Under the pieces are notes generated by a model. That model did no database searches and was not told the DNA's origin. It worked only from the letters and a program-made list of their open reading frames with translations. The translations under genes and the position numbers were made by a program. A DNA stretch of 64,000 nucleotides, taken from contig CM050690.1 in assembly GCA_027574665.1 (NCBI GenBank), forward strand, positions 73,079,433-73,143,432. Reading direction: 5' to 3'. Below, piece after piece: positions 39,330-48,794 of the stretch (its first letter is position 1; each line of letters opens with the position of its first letter). Origin of the DNA: Rhynochetos jubatus (taxonomy: Eukaryota; Chordata; Aves; Eurypygiformes; Rhynochetidae).

Positions 39330-41750
39330 TGCACTCATGGCCCAGAGCGTGGTCTACGCCGACCTCAAGTTTGCCACGGTCCCCTCGTTCACGGCCCCCG
39401 CCTGCCCATCAGCCCCCGAGGAGGCCGACAGCCCCTACGAGAATGTGCCACTGGGACTAGCGCCCACAGTGACCAGCCCAGGTGAGAGCCCGGCCACGAC
39501 CACGCCGTGGAGGTGCCCCGGCACAGGGTGGGCAGTGGGTGGTGGCCGTGGGACCACGGGGTGATGGCCGTGGGCGCTTGTCTCTTGCAGGACGCTGGCC
39601 CCGGCGTTGGCGTGTCCCTGTGGGGCTGCTGGCAGCCAGCCTGCTGCTGCTGGTGGTGGCCACCGTGGCCCTGGGGGCTTGCTGTGAGTTGGGGCAAGGG
39701 CTGTAGGGTGGGGGTCAGGTGGGGAGGGGGGCACAGGGACTGAATTTTGGGGCCGTGCAAGGGCCCAGCTGCTGGGGATTTGTCAGATCTGGGGGGAGCC
39801 TGGGGCTGGTTGTCCAGGGCTGGTTGCTGCCTCTTGTATGACCACCCTGAGCTGCCCTCCATGTGCCTTCCCACTGCCTTCCCACTGCTTCCCGCTGCCT
39901 CCCACTGCCTTCCCACTGCCACCCCACTGCTTCCCACTGCTTCCCGCTGCCTCCCACTGCCTTCCCACTGCCTCCCACTGCCTTCCAAGTGCCTCCCCAG
40001 TGCCTTCCCACTGCCTCCCACTGCCTTCCCACTGCTTCCCACTGCCTCCCACTGCCTTCCCACTGCCTTCCCACTGCCTCCCACTGCCTTCCAAGTGCCT
40101 CCCACTGCCTCCTACTGCCTTCCCACTGCCTCCCCACTGCCCTCCCACTGCCTCCCCACTGCCCTCCCACTGCGTTCCCACTGCTTCCCGCTGCCTCCCA
40201 CTGCCTCCCCAGTGGCTTCCCACTGCCTCCCCACTGCCTCCCACTGCCTCCCCACTGCCTCCCACTGCCTCCCCACTGCCTCCTCACTGCCTTTCCATTG
40301 CCTTCCACTGCCTCCCACTGCCTTCCCACTGCCTCCCACTGCCTTCCCACTGCGTTCCCACTGCCTCCCACTGCCTTCCCACTGCCTCCCACTGCCTCCC
40401 CACTGCCTCCCCACTGCCTCCCACCGCCTCCCCACTGCCTCCCCACTACCTTTCCATGCTTCCCACTGCCTCACCACTGCCTCCCCACTGCCTCCTCACT
40501 GCCTTTCCATTGCCTTCCACTGCCTCCCCGCTGCCTTTCCATGCTTCCCACTGTCTTCCCACTGCCTTACCACTGCTTCCCACTGCCTCCCCACTGTCTC
40601 CCACTGCTTCCCACTGCCTTCCCACTGCCTCCCACTGCCTTCCCACTGTCTCCCACTGCCTTCTCACTGCCTCCCACTGCTTCCCCACTGCCACCCACTG
40701 TTCCCCACTATCTCCCACTGCCCCCCATTGCCACGCACTGCCTCCCACTGCCTCCCCCTTGGCTCCCACTGTCTTCCCATTGCCTTCCACTACGTCCCCT
40801 CCCCTCGCCACCATCAGGGCTTCCTTTCCGTTCCCACGAGGACACCCAGTCCAGTCTCTGCCCACAGCCAGACACCCTTATCCCACTCTCCCTTGCAAGG
40901 GCCCTGCCATGAGCAGGGCGGGTGCCACATCCCCCTGCCCGGGACATCCTGTCCCCGTGCCCAGCTCACCCGGGCTGTCCCCAGACTGGCAGGTGACCCG
41001 TCGGCTGCAGGACGGCTCCCGCCAGCACGCGGCCGAGCAGAGCCGCCTGTCGCAGGAGGTGATGGATCGGGAGCAGAGCCTGGAGCAGACGCGGCTGGAG
41101 CTGGCGTGGGCCCGAGCGGAGCTGCAGCGAGCGTGGCGGGAGGGCAACAGCAGCCAGCTGGAGCTGGGCAGGCTGAACGCCGAGCTGGGGCGCGTCATGG
41201 GGGTCCTGGGGCAGACGGAGAAGGACATGCGGGAGGTGCAGGGGAGGCTCAACAGCAGCGAGAGCACCGTGGCCACCCTGCGTGCCTGCCTCAATACAGG
41301 TAGGGCTGTGGTGGCGTGGGTGGATGGGCACTGATGCTGATGGTGAGGTGTGGGGACTGAGCCTGGCCAGGCTGGCACCCCCCCACACACAGTGAGTACC
41401 TGACCCATGGCCCTGTCCCCAGACTGCTGCCCCGCGGGCTGGGTGCTCTACAGGGGCAAGTGCCTCTTCATCTCGGTGCAGAAGATGAGCTGGCAGGACA
41501 GCCAAGATGACTGCAAGAGGAGATCGGGTCAGCTGCTGCGCCCAGGCGACTGGCCACCGTGGGCACTGCCGGTACAGAGCAGGGGGGCTGCGATGGTGGG
41601 GCCGGTCTGCAGGGCTGCTGGGGTGTCACCATGAGCCCTGGGTACCCATCCTGGTGTCGGTGGGGAGCAGCGTGGCTGGCCTTGAGGCTCCTGGGCTCTG
41701 AGGTGGGCACTGGGCATGGGGAAGGTGCTTGACATCTTCTCTCCCCACAG
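39330..41750. repeat. Left arm of the CD72-like inverted repeat
   Basis: The reverse complement of this stretch recurs at 44729-47222 with near-identity outside the intron 2 minisatellite. Exons 1-4 and introns 1, 3 and 4 match. Intron 4 (41572-41750) appears base-for-base identical to its partner. Identity begins at the start codon and ends exactly at the 3' splice site of exon 5. The spacer between arms is about 3 kb. Confidence 0.9.
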
Positions 41751-42219
41751 CACTTGGTGAAGATGTCTGGTGCTGCTTACTGGATTGGAGACAGTTACCA
41801 GAATCAACATGATAAACCTGAGGAGGTGTATGAGAAGATGCATATAGGGTAGATAGTTCTGTTTTGGCCACCTGCACACCTCTCGCATCCTTTCCAGTCA
41901 TGGGTAGAGGTGCCTGGGTGTCTGTTCTGGCTATGGGTTGGATGCTCAGGCATGGGCATTGCTCTGGCCTTCCTGCCCAGGCTCTGGGAATGCAGCTGTG
42001 GGGAGGGGGCCACTGCAGGGCTGGCAGTGAGCTGGAAGGATGGTGATGGCACCTCTTATGTGCTCATTCCATTCTAGGAGAAATTGGCTCTCATTGTGTT
42101 CAAAAACATCCTACGGGAAGATAAGCAACAGCTTCTGCCACGAGCATCTTCCATGGATCTGTGAGAAGTCTCCAGAACAGAGACCTTCTGTCCTCTACCA
42201 GACAAGTTATGAACTCTGA
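39337..42219 (+). CDS. CD72-like receptor, copy 1
   Basis: Six exons: 39337-39481, 39591-39683, 40985-41299, 41423-41571, 41751-41848, 42078-42219. They give 313 residues and close in frame. The tail has two tyrosine motifs, ITIM VVYADLKF (residues 5-12) and SPYENV (about 33-38), placed as in mammalian CD72. Exon 2 gives one transmembrane helix (VGLLAASLLLLVVATVALGA). Exon 3 gives a 105-residue Glu/Gln/Leu-rich coiled-coil stalk. Exons 4-6 give the lectin-like domain: CCPAGWVLYRGKCLFIS, AAYWIGDS, CHEHLPWICEKS. Exon 5 has only 32 codons against 50 in copy 3 and lacks the WFWVDGS strand, so the fold may be altered. Intron 2 carries a 0.95-kb minisatellite. CD72 is an inhibitory B-cell co-receptor; that role is inferred here. 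Confidence 0.85.
39845..40795. repeat. CTTCCCACTGC minisatellite in intron 2 of copy 1
   Basis: Roughly 90 units of 9-12 bases alternate between CTTCCCACTGC and CTCCCACTGC, with rare variants (CTTCCAAGTGC, CTTTCCATGC). Units of 10 and 11 bases mix, so all frames stay open and give long Leu/Pro/Cys/His-rich open frames that are artefacts. Copy 2 carries an independent version of similar length; copy 3 has only about two units. Confidence 0.95.
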
Positions 42220-44293
42220 GAGCCCCTCTTGATTGCAGGACTGAGGGACAGATGCTGGGGGTGCACAGCAAAGATGCCCTTCCCCTCCTGCACAGCTTCA
42301 TTGGCTCAGCTGCCCTGCAAAGCTCTGGGGATACAGGTTGGGAAAGAAGGTGTCTGCATTTTAAAACAAGAGCTATGGAAAAGAGACTGTATTTCTGTGT
42401 TCCACACTCATGCCCATGCTTACATGCCCAACCCCTGCCCTTCAGCCTCGGTGCCTGTGATACCGAGCCCTGCTCTCCCCTGCTGCCTTCTGCTGAGGCT
42501 GGTTTGCGTGGTACTTCTTGCAGCTGGTGAAGCTGGGTATGATGGTGCCATCAGTGTCCCCAAACTGTCCCCCTTGGGGAGTCTTTTGGTTTTACTGGCT
42601 GTCCCTTATCTTTGTCACTGGCTGGCGCTGACCCATGTCCTGCCCTTGCTCTTCCCTCCATCACCAGTCCTCAGCCACAGCTTGTCCCAGAGCTGAGCTT
42701 TGTTCCCCTAGCCGGAGAAGGACCTTGATCCCAGGAAGAAGACAGATCACGTCCTCCTGGTCATGTGGTGGTCTAGGCCCAGGGAAGACCTGCTGCTTGG
42801 TGGGGAAACCAGGCAGAATTCACCAAGGGGAAGTGACGCCTGTCCAACCTGCCTGCTGCTGCGGGAACAGTGGGATGTGGATGTGGGGGGAGCAATGGGG
42901 GCCATTCAGCATGAAACTTTGAGGTCTGGGACATGGTTTCCCATGGTCTCCTCGCTGGCAGAGAATGGAGATGTGCCCAGGAGAAGAGGAGAAGAAGGTG
43001 GATGGAAACTGGATGGTGGGAGGGCTACATGGGGGTGTCAGTGAGGCCCTCGTCCAGCTGGTGACAGTCCCTGCAGGGTCGATCGTAGGGCTGACGTTCC
43101 TTGAAGACTTCGCTGGTGCCTTTGTTTTTGGGATGGGGATGGCCTCAGCCAGCTGGGGAGCAATACCACACTGGAAGCTCAGGACTCCAGTGGCAGGGAT
43201 CCTGCTCCTCTGTGGGCACCATGGAGACCATGTCTGGGCTCTCCAGGACAAGCCAGACACAGCAAGTCCTTGTTTCACATGATAGCTGAGATTGCAAGGG
43301 ACCTCCTGCAATCCTGTTCCAGCCTCACCATGCCATGGGCTGGCTTTGCCAGCCTCTTTCCACACCTCCTTTCCCAGGATCTGCCCACACCCAGCTTAGC
43401 AAAGTGCTCCCCACCTCATCCCCCTCTGCAGAAACACTGGGTGAGACAGAGAGGGTCAGTGCTTCCCCTGGACGACTCCACTCACCCCAGCCGGGTTGGG
43501 AACAGGGGTCCCTCATTGTCCCTGGCAGCTCAGGTCCCACCATGGTCATCTTAGGCATCTTCCCCCATGGTGGGAGGGATCTCTCCTTTCCCCCAAGCCT
43601 CCCCAGTGCTCCTCCCTCTCTCCCACTGTCCTAAGGCCCCTTGCTGTACACCCATTCTCCCCATGGCCTCAGGGCTCTCTTATTCACCCCCCATGATCTC
43701 AGAGCTCTTCACTGTGTCCTGTTTTACCCCATGGTCTCAGGGTTCCCTCATTCACCCTCCCTGGTCTCAGTGCTCTCCAGAACTCCCCCATCTCCTGCAA
43801 GGTCTCAGGGTTTCCTAGAAGTTTCTCCTGCACTGATGCCTGTACCCTGCCCAGGCAACGCCCAACCCAAAGCCCTGGGCAGGGGATGGAGGCAGGAGAA
43901 AGGGCAGGATGGGAGCTGTCGATGCTAAGGGAAGGGGCAGGCAGTAAATCCACAGGACTCCCCAGGGAGGAGAGGTCAGGACCAGCAAAGGTGCCGTCAT
44001 CCCCCAGCTCCCAAAAGATGCAACTGGCACACCCTGAGCTAGCGCACCCCCGGCAGCCTTGTGGGGGCACATGGGGACACACAGAAGGCTTGTACAAGGA
44101 AGTACAGGTCTATGCGTGGGTGTGAGAGAGTGGAATAAGGTCTGTTTTTCATGAGTTTTGCTTTAAAATAGAGGCACCCTTTCCCAGTGTTGTGCGGCGT
44201 GGATGAGGCAATGCGTGCCCAAGGGACAGGGTCTTGGGGTGCACCCCCAGCTCCTCTCCCCTAGTCATGCGATGGTGTGGGGTGGCAGCACCG
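42220..44293. other. Spacer between the two inverted CD72-like copies
   Basis: 3' flanks of copies 1 and 2, with no extra exon recognised. Bases about 42770-43010 are related to the reverse complement of about 47690-47940, 5' of copy 2, at visibly lower identity than the arms. A degenerate tandem block of about 30-55 bases built on CCCCATGGTCTCAGGGCTCT fills about 43655-43830. No AATAAA is close to either stop codon. Confidence 0.5.
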
Positions 44294-47216
44294 TCAGGCC
44301 TCATCCAGGAAAGGAAGGAGAGTCTTGGATGTGCTGCTCAGCTTCACGGGCTGCTCACAGATCCACTGGTACTTTCTGTTGCATTGTGAGCTCTCTGGTT
44401 TCCTGTTAACTGACAGAATGCAGCCCCCAGAGTGGTCATACCTGGGAGAGAGGGCATGTTTTGGGGACCTGTGGCATCCTCCTCACCATGGACACCCCTT
44501 CCCATGAGTCCCAGTGCTGCTGGGACAGGCATCACCCCCTTTGCCAGGGGTGCCTGCCAGGGGTGAAACGGCACCTCCACGGCATGGCTAAAGGGTGGGT
44601 GCTTGTTCCAGGGACGTCTGCACTTACGAGCTGAACTGCTTGCTGTTCTGCCATGAAACAGGCCTCTTCACCTCAGCAGAAAACTGTGCTCCAACCCAGT
44701 ACATGGCACCAAATCCCAACATGAAATGCTGTGGGGAGAGAAGATGTCAAGCACCTTCCCCATGCCCAGTGCCCACCTCAGAGCCCAGGAGCCTCAAGGC
44801 CAGCCACGCTGCTCCCCACCGACACCAGGATGGGTACCCAGGGCTCATGGTGACACCCCAGCAGCCCTGCAGACCGGCCCCACCATCGCAGCCCCCCTGC
44901 TCTGTACCGGCAGTGCCCACGGTGGCCAGTCGCCTGGGCGCAGCAGCTGACCCGATCTCCTCTTGCAGTCATCTTGGCTGTCCTGCCAGCTCATCTTCTG
45001 CACCGAGATGAAGAGGCACTTGCCCCTGTAGAGCACCCAGCCCGCGGGGCAGCAGTCTGGGGACAGGGCCATGGGTCAGGTACTCACTGTGTGTGGGGGG
45101 GTGCCAGCCTGGCCAGGCTCAGTCCCCACACCTCACCATCAGCATCAGTGCCCATCCACCCACGCCACCACAGCCCTACCTGTATTGAGGCAGGCACGCA
45201 GGGTGGCCACGGTGCTCTCGCTGCTGTTGAGCCTCCCCTGCACCTCCCGCATGTCCTTCTCCGTCTGCCCCAGGACCCCCATGACGCGCCCCAGCTCGGC
45301 GTTCAGCCTGCCCAGCTCCAGCTGGCTGCTGTTGCCCTCCCGCCACGCTCGCTGCAGCTCCGCTCGGGCCCACGCCAGCTCCAGCCGCGTCTGCTCCAGG
45401 CTCTGCTCCCGATCCATCACCTCCTGCGACAGGCGGCTCTGCTCGGCCGCGTGCTGGCGGGAGCCGTCCTGCAGCCGACGGGTCACCTGCCAGTCTGGGG
45501 ACAGCCCGGGTGAGCTGGGCACGGGGACAGGATGTCCCGGGCAGGGGGATGTGGCACCCGCCCTGCTCATGGCAGGGCCCTTGCAAGGGAGAGTGGGATA
45601 AGGGTGTCTGGCTGTGGGCAGAGACTGGACTGGGTGTCCTCGTGGGAACGGAAAGGAAGCCCTGATGGTGGCGAGGGGAGGGGATGTAGCAGAAGGCAGC
45701 AGGAGGTAATGGGAAGGCAGTGGAAAGGCAATGGGAAATGGGAAGTCAATGAGAAGGTAGTGGGAAGGCAATGGGAAGACAGTGGGAGGCAATGGGGATG
45801 GAAAAGGAAGGTACCAGGAAGCAGTGGGAGGTAATGTGTAGGTGATGTGGGGCAATGGACAGCAGTGGGACAAAATGGAAAGGCAGTGGGAGGCAATGGG
45901 AGGCAATGGGAAGGCAGTGGGAAGACAGCGGGAGGCGGTGGGGAGGCAGTGGGAAGGCAGTGGCAGGCAGCGGGAAACAGTGGGAAGGCAGTGAGGAGGC
46001 AGTGGGAGGCAGTGGTGAGGCAGTGGGAGGCAACAGGGGGCAGTGGTGAGGCAGTGGGAAGCAGTGGGAAGACAGTGGGAGGCAGTGGGAAGAAGTGGTA
46101 AGGCAGTGGGAGGCAGTGGGAAGCAGTGGGAAGACAGTGGGAGGCAGTGGGAAGAAGTGGTAAGGCAGTGGGAGGCAGTGGGAAGCAGTGGTAAGGCAGT
46201 GGGAGGGCAGTGGGAGGCAGCGGGAAGCCAGTGGGGAAGCGGTGGGGAGGCGGTGGGGAGGCAGTGGAAAGGCAGTGGGAAGGCAGTGGGGAGGCAGTGG
46301 AAAGGCAGTGGGAAGCCAGTGGGGAGGCAGTGGGAGATAGTGGGGAACAGTGGGAGGCAGTGGGGAAGCAGTGGGAGGCAGTGAGAAGGCAGTGGGAGAC
46401 AGTGGGGAGGCAGTGGGAGGCAGTGGGGAGGCAGTGGGAAGGCAGTGGGAAGGCAGTGGGAAGGCAGTGGGAGGCAGTGGGAAGGCAGTGGGAAGGCAGT
46501 GGGAGGGCAGTGGGGAGGCAGTGGGAAGCAGTGGGGAGGCAGTGGGGAGGCACTGGGAAGGCAGTGGGAGGCAGTGGGAAGGCAGTGGGAGGCAGCGGGA
46601 AGCAGTGGGAAGCAGTGGGGCGGCAGTGGGAAGGCAGTGGGAGGCAGTGGGAGGCAGCGGGAAGCAGTGAGAAGGCAGTGGGAAGGCACATGGAGGGCAG
46701 CTCAGGGTGGTCATACAAGAGGCAGCAACCAGCCCTGGACAACCAGCCCCAGGCTCCCCCCCAGATCTGACAAATCCCCAGCAGCTGGGCCCTTGCATGG
46801 CCCCAAAATTCAGTCCCTGTGCCCCCCTCCCCAGCTGACCCCCACCCTACAGCCCTTGCCCCAACTCACAGCAAGCCCCCAGGGCCACGGTGGCCACCAC
46901 CAGCAGCAGCAGGCTGGCTGCCAGCAGCCCCACAGGGACACGCCAACGCCGGGGCCAGCGTCCTGCAAGAGACAAGCGCCCACGGCCATCACCCCGTGGT
47001 CCCACGGCCACCACCCACTGCCCACCCTGTGCCGGGGCACCTCCACGGCGTGGTCGTGGCCGGGCTCTCACCTGGGCTGGTCACTGTGGGCGCTAGTCCC
47101 AGTGGCACATTCTCGTAGGGGCTGTCGGCCTCCTCGGGGGCTGATGGGCAGGCGGGGGCCGTGAGCGAGGGGACCGTGGCAAACTTGAGGTCGGCGTAGA
47201 CCACGCTCTGGGCCAT
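44294..47216 (-). CDS. CD72-like receptor, copy 2 (inverted)
   Basis: Six exons on the minus strand: 47216-47072, 46962-46870, 45494-45180, 45056-44908, 44728-44628, 44441-44294. They give 316 residues in frame. Exons 1-4 are nearly identical to copy 1; in exon 1 I see one change, Phe to Leu in VPSLTAPA. From the first base of exon 5 the two differ completely: HFMLGFGAMYWVGAQFSAEV here against HLVKMSGAAYWIGDS in copy 1. The last exon also differs and has its own lectin signature CNRKYQWICEQP. Signalling tail, membrane anchor and stalk are thus shared while the ligand-facing half of the lectin domain is private. Exon 5 (33 codons) again lacks the WxWxDGS strand. Intron 2 carries a 1-kb minisatellite. 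Confidence 0.85.
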
Positions 47217-47222
47217 GGGTGT
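44729..47222. repeat. Right arm of the CD72-like inverted repeat
   Basis: Reverse-complement partner of 39330-41750. The arms differ mainly in length and unit order of the intron 2 minisatellite. Confidence 0.9.
45685..46690. repeat. GGCAGTGGGAA minisatellite in intron 2 of copy 2
   Basis: Same unit family as in copy 1 on the opposite strand (GGCAGTGGGAGGCAGTGGGAA), about 1 kb. The end near 45690-45860 is more degenerate (GGAAATGGGAAGTCAATGAG). Unit order differs from copy 1, so the two arrays have evolved separately since the inversion. Confidence 0.95.
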
Positions 47223-48794
47223 GGGCACTGCCTTGATGGCCCAGACGTCTCCTGCTCCTCCGTGGCCACCCTGTCTCTTGGGGTGCAAAGGAGAAGTGCA
47301 GCTGGTTTCTGCAGAAGCAGAAGTTCTCTGTGGTGTGTGGCAGGCGGGAGCAGTAAAGCATGGCCAGGGGGACTGGTGCACGGCCATTGGCCCCAGCACC
47401 ACCATCCTCTCTCCTTACACGCCCCGAAACCGCACAGGGTCCCCTGGGACAGCAGTGGGGCAGTGCAGCTTGGGGTTGGGGCCCTGGGGAGAGCTGCAGG
47501 GCTCATCCTATTGAGAATCGACCCAAATCCCTGGGGTAGGGAAGAGAGGGGCCGTCTTCCACACGGGAACAGATGTCCGTGAGGCTGGCCCCATCGCACA
47601 TGGAGGTCCCCCCGCTCCGTGCTCTGGGGTTTGAGCATTGCTGTTGTGCAGAAATGTCTGCCCTAATGCCTAAAAGTTGTTTCTACATGGCAGTGTGAGC
47701 TCTTGCTCTTTTCCTCTTCTCCCGACCACATCTCCCCCCTCTTCCAGTGAGGACCACAGGGGACCATATCCCACACCTTGAAGAGTCATAATGAACGGCC
47801 CCTGTTGCTTTTCCCTCATCCTCAGCCCAGTGCTCCCACAGCAGCCGGCAGGCAGGCACCACTTGCCCTTGGTAAACCCCACTGGGCTCCCCGCAGCCAC
47901 CTACATGTCCTTCCTGGGTCTGGACCACTCCATGCCCAGGAGGACATGCCCTGTCTTGTGTCTGGGGATTGAATGGAAGCTGCTCAACCATTAGTTTTCC
48001 AAACCTTCTTCTTGCCCCCTTTGAGAGTGGCCAAGGTTTTTGTCTTTCTCCAGAGATGGACATCCCCTGCTCTTGCAGATATGATAGAGAGTGCGATGGA
48101 GACCTCTCAGATTCAGAGTGGCTGGAGGCCAGGACCAAGGAGGAAATGCTGCAAGTGTTGGGGTTGTGGTCTGGGGCAAGCAAATTGGGCATCATTGACT
48201 TATGCAACTTTTGGGGAGAGGTGGGGGGGGCAGTTTGGAGCAACACCAAAGCCAGGGTCTTCAAAGAGGGGATCAGGGAGAGGACTGGAAGCAGCAACAA
48301 GCTGCATCATAGGGTAATTCCTATTCCCAGAGGCCAAGAAGGGAAATCTGGATATGTGAAGACCTCCAGCCCTCCACAGGGCTGTCCCCAGGGCAATGTG
48401 CTCCTGTGTCCAGGCTAGGCCTGCTCTGCCCCACAGCTCACCCCTGGCCCAGGGATTTGGGTCCATCCTCGCTCTGCCACTGCTCTGATCTCAGGCTGCA
48501 CTGCCCTGGCCCTGCCACGTGCATGGGGGGAACGTGAGCACTTGTGGGGCGTGGGAGGGGACAGGCCAGTGATGCTGGGACCAATGAAAGGGTGCTGGTC
48601 CCTGCAGCCGTGCCTGGCTGGTCCCATCTGCTACAGCTCAGAGCAAACTTCTGCTTCTGCAGGCACCAGCCGCACTTCTCCTTTGCACCCCTGAGGGTCG
48701 GCACAGTCACTGGGCAGCAGAACCATCCCAGAAAGCCAGCCCAAGGTCAGGGCAGGAGCCAGCAGGGATCAGGACTTGCCTGGCGCTTGCCCAC
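47217..48794. promoter_or_regulatory. Head-to-head upstream region shared by CD72-like copies 2 and 3
   Basis: The two genes point away from each other across 1.58 kb. The flanks are related in inverted orientation. ACTTCTGCTTCTGCAG followed by ACCAGCYGCACTTCTCCTTTGCACCCC occurs at about 48648-48691 before copy 3 and, reversed, at about 47280-47325 before copy 2. CCCAGGGATTTGGGTC recurs at about 48449-48464 and, reversed, near 47527. These are likely 5' UTR or promoter elements duplicated with the genes. No coding exon is recognised between them. Confidence 0.55.

Noticed and set aside
39747..41303. Very long open frames of over 500 codons rich in Leu, Pro, Cys and His, and their Gly/Trp/Glu antisense partners
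   Set aside because: They are produced by the 10-11-base minisatellite in intron 2 and have no gene-like composition. The same happens at 45145-46798.
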